Positions 1 through 12,200 of a stretch of 64,000 bases of DNA are shown here, one piece after another. Origin of the DNA: Halichondria panicea (Eukaryota > Porifera > Demospongiae > Suberitida > Halichondriidae). The stretch is taken from assembly GCF_963675165.1 (NCBI RefSeq), contig NC_087380.1, forward strand, positions 4,393,803 to 4,457,802, in the 5' to 3' direction. Under the pieces are notes generated by a model. That model was given only the letters and a program-made list of their open reading frames with translations. It did no database searches and had not been told where the DNA came from. Positions within the stretch are counted from its first letter, which is position 1. Each line of letters begins with the position of its first letter. The position numbers and the translations under genes were made by a program.

Positions 1-2529
1 AACCCGTAGAGATGGCAGCAGCAACAGAATTACTATTATGGTCACCTGGATGAGACCGTCAGAGAGAAATGGACCATACAGATACATGCTAAACTACACT
101 GCTGAGCAGTCCTCTCCTTACCCCGTTACTAGGGGTATTAGCACTGCTAGCAGTTCCATTAACTTGGCAGGAGATAGTCAGAGCTACTCTGTGCCTATCA
201 TTGACAGTGTCCCATTTGCTGACTTTACTGTGAGCTTGTATGCTTACAATATCGGGAGAGGAGTTGGGTTTAGAAGTACTGTGATGTTTCTTACAGAAAA
301 GACTACATCAATTGGTGAGTAGACTACATTAAGTCAGTTGGAAGATGTATCATTATTTACTTTCGTGTTTACAGAACCTACTAGTGTTTTAAACCTTGTT
401 GGTACAACCACAAGCCACCAATCGTTTCTGGTCAATTGGGATGTTCCACAATTTCCGAACTCTGAAATAATTAACTATATTATCTACTATACAATAGCAA
501 GTGCTATCCAAAATTTCCCTATCAATGATAGTGGATACACTTTTGTCAATCAGATCACTGACACGACTTATGATGTAATGAACCTTGATCCGTTCACCAA
601 CTACACTGTTCATGTTAGAGCAATTGGCAACCCGAACCTGCAAGGTTCGGTTGTGGAGGAAATACTTGTACGAACCAATATCACCAATCCTTCAGCCGTT
701 GTGAACCTAACAGTAGAAGCTAATTTATCTACAGAAATTATAGTCACATGGAACCCTCCCACTAAACCTAATGGTCCGATCTCACACTACGTAGTGTACT
801 ATACAAAAGGTAGCACTCCTCAAACAGGAACTATCTCTAGTTCCGGGTATGCACAGCTGACGACAACGGGAACAATGGTCAGCATTCGACAACTTGACCC
901 TTTCACATACTACCAAATTCATGTTCAACCATTTGTGACCGAGATTCCATATGTACTTGAAGGCACAATAGGCACAGAGATTGTGATGAGGACGTTTTCA
1001 GGTAAACTGCCACATTGCTCACTTCTTTATTATACTCTCGAGATAGTCGTACGAGGAATACGGGTAAAGTGTTTATCATTACCTTCGTATAACACTCTTC
1101 ACTAATACAAACATGCCTCAGTATAAGCATTGGGGTACGTGCTTGTGGGATTGTTAAAAGGATTGCTTGTTCTTCCCTTTGCAGCTTCATGCCCTGTCCT
1201 TATACTTATAAACGGAATGATCATGTACAGTTCAGCTGCTATTCCCCCACTGGAAGGAACTGTGGCTATACATGTCTGTGATGAGGGATATGTATTATTA
1301 GGAGGAACTACAAAAACATGCCAGTCCAATGGAACATGGAGTGGAGGGGAAATTGCTTGCAACCGTGAGTTGATTGATTCCAACTCTTATGACTGGCGGT
1401 GTTTATTTTTATAGTGTACAATTATACAGTTCTCTCCTGTGGTCCCCCTCCCTCTATTCCTAATGGAATTCCAGATAATCCTACCAGCACAATCGTTGGA
1501 GTTACAGTAAGGTATAGTTGTCATGCAGGATTTATTCACCTTGGTTCAATGATCACTTGCTTAACCACTGGGTCTTGGAGCGAACTACCGTCTTGTCAGG
1601 GTGAGTCCTTTCAAACTCATAGAGAGACGTGTGCACAAACTAGAAACCATACAATGATACACATGCACACGCACAGTCCCTCCCCCAGTCTACCTTTCTC
1701 TGTCCTCCACAAACTACTTGACTGGACTTACAGAGATAGACATATCTTCCGTGAGAGAGAACAACCTTGTTTGTCACACAGACCTTGCTGCTTGTTGCCG
1801 ACAGTTGGACTCAGGAGTGGATGGTGGTATGGGACAGTGGTACTATCCAAACGGTTCATCTATTGGTGAAGGAGAGTTGCGTGTGAGCAGAGGTCAGATG
1901 ACCGTCAGTTTGAGTGCCATGACCAGTGCTCAGGCTCCGAGTGGCCTCTACTGCTGTGTAGTGCTCACAAGTGTGGGAGTACTGGCTTCATGTGTCCATA
2001 TAGGTGGGTTTCTACAGCTTAGAAAATAATTATTAGCGATGTTAAAACAGTGCATGTTGTTTATAATTATTTGTTATGCCTATAATTATACACACAGTTT
2101 CTTCAGTCAGTATCCCCAGTACTGATTGCACTGGTGCAGTGATTGGGGCAACAGTTATTTCGATATTAGCACTCCTGATCATCGTGACATGTGTGATCGT
2201 TGCTACTTACCTGGTACGAAAACACAAAAGAGTGGGAGCAATGTAAGCTTTATGTCATTATAATTATGGTCAAATATTAATGGTTTCTTTTCTACAGGTC
2301 AGTTCGCAATGACATTCCAGGTTTAACGTACCAAAGTTCGGTCCCAACTTACGATACTATTTCTGTTACGTATGAGGAGATTCCCATCCCCATTGTTAAA
2401 AATGTCAGAGGAAATTATGACTGCACGCAGAATGAAGCCTATGAAACCACAGACTTTTCAGAAAGTGGGAATGGTAACACTGAGGTGAATAGAACTGATC
2501 CAGAAGAAATATACGACAATTTAGCCTGA
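1..2529 (+). CDS. Single-pass receptor, FN3-FN3-FN3-CCP-CCP-Ig-like-TM-tyrosine tail (5' end outside window)
   Basis: Exons: 1-314 (partial, codons start at base 2), 375-1001, 1185-1364, 1430-1600, 1689-2003, 2098-2242, 2298-2529; all junctions are GT-AG and in phase, giving 660 residues here. The first exon is most of an FN3 domain and the second holds two more FN3 domains. The next two exons are each one CCP/sushi module with four Cys and the late Trp (NGTWSGGEIAC; TGSWSELPSC). Exon 1689-2003 is an Ig-like module with a CHTDLAACC motif, WYYPNG and a YCC end. Exon 2098-2242 encodes a hydrophobic helix followed by RKHKR, so the C-terminus is cytoplasmic. The tail carries TYDTI, VTYEEI and IYDNL motifs and stops at 2527-2529. 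The FN3 exons are very close to RPTP-C exons at 27331-28467, but there is no phosphatase domain. Likely a cell-surface recognition receptor; ligand unknown. Confidence 0.85.
2098..2529 (+). other. Membrane helix and tyrosine-motif cytoplasmic tail of the first receptor
   Basis: Exon 2098-2242 starts VSSVSIPSTDC and continues into about 24 hydrophobic residues ending at TYLVRKHKR. Exon 2298-2529 encodes about 77 cytoplasmic residues with six tyrosines. Three fit YxxI/L: YDTI at 2350-2361, YEEI at 2371-2382 and YDNL at 2512-2523. VTYEEI matches the ITIM consensus (I/V/L/S at -2), and YEEI is the classic Src-family SH2 ligand sequence. The motifs are seen directly; any role as ITIM, ITAM or SH2 docking sites is inference from vertebrate families. 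Confidence 0.75.
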
Positions 2530-3145
2530 AAACTACGCCTATGGAAAGCCATCCATTAATTTTTATAAACTGAGTGATTTGTTAGGTTTATGAGCGTTTA
2601 TTCATGAGATTGATGAGCTACACTATACTATTTTCTAGTGTTTTTATTTGTTGCGGAGGAAATCCCGAGCCAGCAACAGAATGATGTTTGATGCTCTACA
2701 TTATAATTGTGTGGCCATGGCATGTAGACTACATGTACGTATGTACAGTATAGATCTACACTGGTGAAATTGGCTCGACCTTATTCTGGAGGCATGGGTA
2801 CTACAAAATGGTAACAAGCTGTAATTATAAGCTGTTAGCAGGCCTGGGTATGGTGTTGACTTCTACTACACTACTGTATAGTCTCGAATACCCGCCTCAA
2901 CCTAAAAGCTTGTACTGCTGGAAGCCAGACCCTCCCTTGGATGCCACGCCTAATGATCAAGTGAGAAACCACAAAAACTATCTACACGTGTAGGAGTCAT
3001 TACATACCTCAAGTTAGCAGTTAAGTATTGATCTGTGCTAAAGCGCTTGTGTATTAAAGTAAAACAGCCAGATCTTAGAATCTAGCAGATGTAGATTCTG
3101 TATCTATATATTCCCCTGGCAAGTGTGCGTAGTGAAAACCACGAC
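2530..3145. other. Intergenic, 3' of first receptor and 5' of RPTP-B
   Basis: 616 bp with no coding signal I can defend. It must hold the 3' UTR of the upstream receptor and the promoter of RPTP-B. A TATA-like stretch (tctatatatt, about 3103-3112) lies roughly 35 bp before the RPTP-B start codon and another AT-rich box (gtattaaag) begins at 3051. Both are weak calls. Confidence 0.35.
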
Positions 3146-3209
3146 ATGTCTCTGTGGATGTGTAGTTCTATGGTGGTTGTGTTCAGCCTGTTGACACTAG
3201 TGGATAGAG
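3146..3209 (+). other. Signal-peptide exon of RPTP-B
   Basis: ATG at 3146 opens [21 protein letters not shown], a short hydrophobic leader, then a GT-AG junction in phase 1 to the first Ig exon at 3285. No earlier in-frame start was needed. The paralogue RPTP-C has the same arrangement (a 73-nt leader exon, phase 1), which supports this start. Confidence 0.75.
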
Positions 3210-6200
3210 GTAGGTAGATATCTAGATCTCGCTGCTTACATCTAAACATTTAGATTAGTATGCTCCATTACTATTTTCATGCAGGAACCTGCACATCAGT
3301 GTCGGTCACTAATTCTCAAGCAGTCGATCCTGGTAGTTATGTGACTCTGGCCTGCAATGTCTCTGGTGCTTCAAATACTACTACTGTTGTGTGGAATGGC
3401 CCTAACGGGCAACTTAACGAAAACGAAAATGTAACCTTTTACGAAGAAAACACTATTTTTGTGTCGAACCTGGTTCTCAACAGTGTGGGTTACGAAGACG
3501 GTGGTACATACACATGTAGTGTGACTGACAGCGATCTCTCCAACTCCACTGTGATTGTCATTACACCGACAATCACTCCACTGGAAGCGAGGAGCAATGT
3601 CGGTGATAATTCTCCTGTCTTCATGTGTGACGTACAGTCATCACTTAGCTCAACCACCCGCTGGTTCATGTATAACTTGAGTGGTAACGTACAGGAGGTC
3701 TTCAATTCTGACAGTAACTCTGGAAGTGGAAGTGGCATGTCACCATTATCGGTCAATGCAATACTGAATTTAGGGAATGAGAATGTGACGTTTCAAGATG
3801 CAGGAATGTACCAATGTGCCGTGAGTACTCCCGAGCTTTGTGAGGTCAGATCTCAAAATGCAACACTGACAGGTAGGTATGGCTATAATTAATATAGGGT
3901 ATTTATGTACCGTATATCGAGTTTCAAATGTGAGCTTTTTTTGATTGTAAATTGCGAGTTTTGTCATAGATTGCAAACAAAATACACTCTTTATCATGCA
4001 CATGCAATTTTGCATGCTTGGCACGTAATACACAGTACATAGTTAAAACGCAATAGAGCTGTATAGTTACGCATTCGAAACCTGATAAACGGTAAAACAC
4101 ATTTGGATTGGGAAGTAAGTTTTCGAGTAGAAACAGTTCGGTTAGCTAGCGTGTAGCTAGCTGTGTGATGTTCCTTGTTGTTTTTTCACCAGTGGTATAT
4201 ATGGTTTCCCAGCTAAAAGCCTACCAAGGTTTCCACCGCTTTTTTATGTACATGTAACTTGTGAGGTTTCTGAAAGATCCTGGCTTGTGTTTGTCTGTGG
4301 GTGGTAACCACTAGATCTTGTTCTTGCATGTCAGTACACACAGAAGTAGTAGTGTTGTGACAAACAACTGCTTTAGAATGTACCATTTGTTTATTGTTGA
4401 TCGCATTGTGTAAGTATATTTTAAATGTGTTTACAAAACATTTTAGTAACTCTTTAGTCTAAGCAAACCCCTTAGCACTTTATACATGTTTATTTGTAAG
4501 CTAATGAAAGTAATACTATTGGGGAAAGTATACGTGTAGTACGTGTACATAACTGTTATCATGATGGATTATTATACTGTAATGTGTTCTCGTGACTGGC
4601 TTTTATTGTGCAATCCAACCATACCTTAGTTATGAGTCTCCCTTTTCTTAATGAGAATCCGATATCGTAAGCTCGTGTGTGGGAAACTGCCATGGATATC
4701 TCAACTATACAATGTCATAGGTGCTCACATTTCAGTCAGTTATACATACCCTACGTGTTGATTGTTGCCTAGAAATACCCTCTATAACTGTAAGATTTGA
4801 AACTTAGGATAGCAATTATGTGTAAAGCTGCTTCCCTACCAGATAGTTTGTTTCATTAGTGTATTTCACATGACTGGTTTTGCCCTCCAATTAATATCAT
4901 GGTAGCAAAACTGTACATAGTTTTAGATCGGGAGTGTAATATTGGAATGTTTCTAATGTAAACTCTAACCACTCCCCTGCATTCTCTTGTGAGCTAGTGT
5001 ATATAGTCAGTCAGTATGGCCGGAGATATTTCCTTACATGTGTGTATCAATTTTCAGAGGGTACAGAAGTTAAATGGAACGTGTAATACCATATGCAGGT
5101 GCAGCAGTACGTATTTGTACCATCATCGCTGCTTATAAGTAATTATACCAGAGCATGCAAATAAAATATTCCCTCACTGAGAGTGTTGTGATTGCATGCA
5201 TGTTTTATCCCCTACATGAAAATCAATAACCTAGCACCAAACATTATTTTCATATTTATAGTCTCGCCTAAAAGCAGTGTGACTATAATGCCCAACACTG
5301 CTAACAGCATTCAAGGAGACACTCAGACGTTCACCTGCTCTGCCATGGGTGGTCCTGGAAACATGTTCTCATGGACGAGATTGTACGATAACGCATTTGT
5401 AGGGAACATGTCTGATCTAACTGTGAATGTGAGTGGAGCCACCGACGGTGGGCAGTACAGGTGTGAAGTCAGTAACATGGCAGGCAATGACTCTCAAGTG
5501 GCTATTCTTAATGGTAAGGATGTACATTTTACGATTAATCTAACTTCTGTTCACTAAATAGTTGGACCGATCATTTTTACTACACCCTTATCTGTGAATG
5601 TGAGTGCAAGCGATGCTCTCAGTCTTAACTGTATTGCAACTGGGTTTCCAGTACCTAACATCACCTGGTTTTTTAACGAAAAAGAGGTAAGATTTTGTCA
5701 TGCTTTTTAAGTGCTTATTATGACACTCTGTAGTATCAAGTGGACGAGAATCGCACTAGCGTGACCCAAGCAAGTGGGGACAGATCAGTGAGCAGCACCC
5801 TTACCATCAACATGGCCATGCTCAATGACTCTGGGGAGTACGTCTGCAATGCTAGCAGCCCAAACTATGACACTGTGTCAAGTGACTCTGCTACAGTCGT
5901 GGTGATAGGTAAAGTTAATTCAACCTGCACTCTATTTTTGCCTGTACTCATCGTATATATATTATGTTCACATTCAGTGCCTCCAAGTAATGTGGTGATT
6001 GCATTGAACACAAGTATCGCAATGCGTAATGACAGTGTCACTTTCACTTGCGATGCTCAAGGTGGACCTAGCAATTTATACCAGTGGCAAAGAAATGGAG
6101 AAAATCTCGATGAAATGACTCAACCCATTCTACAACTCACTTCAGTTGATGCTAGCGATGGAGGAGAGTACACTTGTGTCGTCAGCAATGCAGCTGGCAA

Positions 6201-9200
6201 TGACAGCAATTTTCTCACTCTCTACATACAACCATACATTGTAACTCATCCACAACAAATACTAGCAACTGTCCCAGAATCAGTTTCATTTACTTGCGAG
6301 GCTTTGGGATTCCCTGCACCTAGCTATCGATGGGACAAGATTGGTGATCCCGAGTTTCAACGCTTTACACAAAATCTCACCTTCAATTCTGTAAATTTTG
6401 GTAATGAAGGATTGTACCAATGTGTTGCTTCAATCATGGTGGACATGATCAATTACACTGCAGAGTCTAATCAAGGAGAATTGATATGTGAGTTTTATGT
6501 AACTGTTTGTGAAGCTTACGAAGTACTGTAGGTTTGGAATCCTTCAGTTCTGTGCATGTTGCTTTTGATAATGCATGGTGTACTTAGTGCATGGATTCTG
6601 TTTCTTTAGAATGTTAGTCTTGATTGATAATTACTTCTATATAGTGACTCCTGGTGAAGTAATGATTGACGCAAGTCCATCTAATGTTGGTGTGCTGAAT
6701 GAAAATGTCACACTAAATTGCTCTGCAAGTGGTGGAATTGATAACCTCCAGTGGCAAAGAAACGGAATCAATCTTCCTGGAGAAATGCAGTCTACACTAT
6801 TTCTTGCTTCAGTTAATGCTAGTGATGGAGGAGAGTACACTTGTGTTGTCGGTAATGCAGCTGGTAATGGCAGTACCAATTTCACTCTCTACATTCATCC
6901 ATACATCGTGGCTAATCCACAACGTCAGCTACTTCGAACTGTGGCTAGCAATGCAACATTCACCTGTGAAGCTTCTGCGTTCCCTGCACCTGACTATCGT
7001 TGGGACAAAATTGGAGATATGCGGTTCGATAATCTTGACCGCTTTAGACAAAACTTCTCCTTTAATCCTATTGCTTTTGGCAATGAAGGCAACTACATAT
7101 GTGTTGCTTCGATCATTGTGGACAATATCAACTACACGGCAGAATCTAAACCAGGAGAGCTTATTTGTAAGTTTAATAGCATTTTAGCTAAACGTTAAGA
7201 GCATACATGAATGCATCCAATCATTCTCGTTTAATTGCAGTATCACCTGAGACTAGTGTGTCTATCACACCTAGTATGTCTATAACAGTTCAAGGAGACA
7301 CTCAGACGTTCACCTGCTCTGCCATGGGTGGTCCTGGAAACATGTTCTCATGGAGGAGACTTTACGATAACGAAATTGTGGGGGACATGTCTAATCTAAC
7401 TGTGAATGTGAGTGGAGCCACAGACGGTGGGCAGTACAAGTGTGAAGTCACCAACATAGCAGGCAGTGATTCTGATAATACTACTGTATATGGTGAGTGT
7501 TAAACGAAACGTTTCACCTATAGGTATGTTCTATGTTTTTAACTGTTCGTCCATCTACAGTTGGTCCGATCATTGACACTCCCCCTTTATCTGTGAATGT
7601 AAGCATCTCTGAATCATCCACTTTCACCTGTTCGGCCAGTGGATTTCCAGTACCTACCATCATCTGGGTCCACAACGGAACACAGGTGAGCTAACTGATT
7701 CATTGGTACATCATCAATTTGTCTTGCATGGTGCATGTAATTCTTCAGAATCGGGATGATGAGAATCGCACTACTGTGTTATGTACCATGGGAGACAGAT
7801 CTGTGACCAGCACCCTCACCATCAACATGGCTATGGTTAATGACTCTGGGGAGTACGTTTGCAATGCTACTAGTCCAAACTATGACACTGTGTCAAGCGA
7901 ACCTGTCCTTGTATTCGTCCAAGGTATCGCAAACACTTTTTACTACACTGATTACAAGCATGTAAATCATTCCTAACTAATTTTCTAGCAACTCCTGAGC
8001 GACCACAGAATGTGACAGCTGTAGAAGTGACAACAACTAGTGTGATATTGGAGTGGGTGGAGCCTCACGACAACAATGCCCCCATCCGTGGTTACAAAGT
8101 CTCCTACACCAGACCATCATTCCTTGGAGGGACTGACGTAACTATCAACAGCACAGTGGAGACTGTAAACATCACTGGCCTACACCCTGGAGTAGCTTAC
8201 TCCTTCTCAGTGGTTGCTTTCAATGACATTGGGGACAGTGCACCTGGTAGCGTCACAGTCACTACTGTGGAAACAGGTATGTCATTTTGCATCTAGTACA
8301 TCTATAGTAGCAGCTTGCAATATTTTCCGTTGAGTAATGTGAAACTTAAAACAATACTGTAGAAACTGGATGCGCATGCGCTTTTGGGCAGACCTCTATG
8401 GCTTATATTCGAGAATGCGCCTATAATGCAGTCATTTCGAGCCCCATCCAACAACCGGATGTCTCTCTGTGATGAGAGCTGACTCGCAAGCTGGCTAGAA
8501 AGTGAGCAAGCAGGCAACCCTAACTGGATCTATATCATACTATTATGTTACAGTTCGTTTTACAGTTCATTTACATCATTTAAATCAAAAACATTCACAT
8601 TGACCAGGAACTTGGAATAAAAGGACCTCATCCATGTCTCAAACTCTCTCAGCATGATCAGACAAGGTAACAGTATGCCCAGAGAGTCCTTCCAGATGGA
8701 TATCACCAGCTATATAGCTATCATGCACTGTACAAGCTAACTAGCTCATAGATAAACAAAATTAGCTCTCAAATTTCACTAATAACCTTTGCATAATTGG
8801 AAAAACGCTTCAATTCGAGTATAAAAAGCCTGCAGTTGAGCATGCGCTTAAAATAAAGATACGCTTATAGTCGAGTAAGCACTAATAATCCAGTTTCTCG
8901 GTAGCCTCGGTCCCAGGCCGATTTTTTTTTAATAGAACGAAGTTGAAAAATACGGCCTGGTATTGATTGTATCTGGGCGTGGCAGGAACCGGAAACCAAA
9001 GCAGAGATTCTTCACACTTTGTTTCCTGTCATATTTCACCGTATAAGTTTAATACCGTAATTTAGCTCCGTGTATGCTCTGAAGTAACTGAAATCTAGCC
9101 ATAGATTATCTAGCTAGCTAGCTACTGCAAGTTTAAGTTGTTCAGATTAACGTATACATTGTCTGCTTCACAAGAAGGCCCCACTCTCATTGCAAAACAG

Positions 9201-12200
9201 GCCCAGCTCTTGTCAGAAGGAAGAAACGTCTTTGCCATGGTTTTCAACATGATATGGCAAGTCTCTTGCTTTCACTCACTGCCCTTTGTGATGGACTACA
9301 AACTAGTAGGTAGGACCAACACTGCCGGCCCATGTAGATAGGTGTGTTGTTCTTGCAAATCTCTCTGCTTCTTGTTTTTTGGTTCCTAACCACGCCCAGA
9401 TACACGCCCAGATACAATCAACACCAGGCCTAGTTGTCGGCCTAGCTAGAAACAACTCGGGCTGGAATCGAGGCTAGTTTCTCGGTAGCAAGACGGCTAG
9501 AAAAAACGGGCAGATTTATCAGAAACTAACTTCACACATCACTTGATTATTATGCCATCAATACAGCTCCTGCTAGTCCACCTCAGAATGTGACGGCTAC
9601 TGTGTTGTCCTCTACTGAGATCCAAGTGAACTGGACTGAAGTTCCTGAAGTAGACCAGAATGGAATGATCACTGAATATGAAGTCATGTATGAGCCACTA
9701 ATGACATTTGGTGTGCTCAATACAACAACAACAACAACAACGATGAACTTGTTTACTGTTCTCTTTGGGCTGGAAGAGTACGTGGAGTACAACATCTCAG
9801 TGAGAGCTTACACTAATGACGGAGCTGGACCTCACAGTGTAGGGATTGTCAAGAGAACATTTGAGGATGGTAGGTTAACTATGGACATATCACATTTACT
9901 ATACGGTGCCAAGTTCTTCACCTAGTAATGTCAGTGCTAGGGCAGTGTCCTCCACTGAGATCAAGATTTATAAATCTGGGCTGGGATTTATAAATCTACA
10001 CCATTGATTTAACCTTCTTGTTTTATAAATGCACACGTGGATATATCATGGATATATAAATACGCGCATTTTATTTTATTTTAACACATTTGGCACCCCA
10101 TACATAATAGGCAATATCTCGAACATAATCTACCAACCCCTAATCATTAGACAACTATGATAAGGTGATTATGATAACATTCCACTTGTAGCTCCTTCTG
10201 GTTCACCAACAATTGATAATGTTATGTCACTGTCACCCACCGAGATCCAAGTTACATGGACTGCAGTTTCTGAAATAGAACAGAATGGAGTCATCACTCG
10301 TTATGAAGTGTTGTACAAGAGTACTTTAGATTTCACTAATGGAAGTGTTTTCACTATGGATGGAGATACATTCACTGCAAACATTACCGAGCTGGAAGAG
10401 TTCGTTCTGTACAATATAACTGTGAGAGCTTACACCATGGTTGGGCCCGGACCCTTCAGTGAAGTTTCAATGAAAAGAACAGGAGGGGCAGGTGAGTGTC
10501 ACCATTGAGTGTAGTTGAAAAATATTAATGGTAAGATAGTAATGGTATCGTAACATTCTACAGCTCCTGCTAGTCCACCTCAGAATGTGACGGCTACTGT
10601 GTTGTCCTCTACTGAGATTCAAGTGAACTGGACTGAAGTTACTGAGATAGACCAGAATGGAATCATCTCCGAATACGAAGTCATGTATGAGCCACTAATT
10701 ACATTTGGTGTGCTCAATACAACAACAACAATAACAACGATGAACTTGTTTACCGTTCTCTATGAGCTGGAAGAGTACGTGGAGTACAACATCTCGGTGA
10801 GAGCTTACACTAATGATGGAGCAGGACCCTACAGTGTGGGTGTTGTCAGGAGAACATTTGAGGATGGTAGGTTAACAGTGTAACTAACACTTGTACTATT
10901 ATTGCCTGTTTCCTCCTGTCTAACTATGCAGTGCCAAGTTCTCCACCTATTGATGTCAATACCATTTCTGTATCCTCCACTGAGATCAGAGTGACATGGC
11001 AAGAAGTTGAAGCAATTGATCGGAACGGAAACATCACTCATTATGAAGTGATGTACAACGGAAAGTTTGATGACATGAATCAAAGTAACTTCACTGACGG
11101 CAACATTCAAAATTTCACTATCACTGGATTAGACGAGTTTTCTGAGTACAATATCTCAGTAAGAGCTTACACCAGTGTGGGACCCGGACCTTATAGCCAA
11201 GCAGAAAAGGAAGTAACAGAGGAAGATGGTGAGGTTTATTTTAACCACCTGTGTGAAGTATGTCATGTTTTCCTCTGTGTGCAGTTCCAGCCAGTCCACC
11301 TCTGAATGTGATAGCTTCTGTGCTGTCTTCCACTGAAATCCAAATGAACTGGACAGAAATTCCTGAAATGGAACAGAATGGAATCATCATTGAATACGAA
11401 GTCATGTATGAACCACAGATGACCTTTAATGGCGTACTTACTACAAGATCAGTCAACACTACAAACATTTTTGTAACTCTGACTGGTCTGCAAGAGTATG
11501 TGGAGTACAGCATCTCAGTGAGAGCTTACACTCGTGTTGGACCAGGACCTTACAGTGTGGAGATTTTTAGGAGAACTCTGGAAGACGGTTAGATAGTGTA
11601 AACCTTTAAAATTAACTCTATAGTTATGTATTTTCCACTCTACAGTGCCTGGCTCTTCTCCCAGGAACCTCCAAGTGATAGCAACAGGACCTACCTCTCT
11701 CAATGTTTCATGGGAGCCACCAGTAGAGATGGACATCAATGGCATTCTCACCAACTACACAATCGAGTACTACATAACTGAAGAGGAAAACAGTGCTCAT
11801 GATGTTATGGTGGTCTCTAGTGCAACATTCACTGTTTCACTAGAAAATCTTAACAACTTTACTATCTACAATGTATCTGTCTCGGCTAACACAGTAGTAG
11901 GCAGGGGTCCTATAACTGAGAGGACTCAACGTACCGACGAAAATGGTACGTTCTACTATTACATGCCCAAGTGGTGCCTATAAATATTATGTCATTATAT
12001 TCAGTTCCTGGTGAGGCTCCTCAAAATGTTACTGTGAACAGCGAATCGTCGACTAGTATAAGAGTCGAATGGGACCCTCCACGAGAAAATTTTCAGTTTG
12101 GGATTATTCGGTCTTATATTGTGCTGTACAGAGTCACTATGGAAACAGACCCGGCAATGGCAATCAATGTGACCAATCGCTCATTGATTATTGAGAGCTT

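Noticed and set aside
9138..9341. Small plus-strand open frame in an RPTP-B intron
   Set aside because: It lies inside the inverted-repeat element, has no domain, and would break the phase between the flanking FN3 exons.
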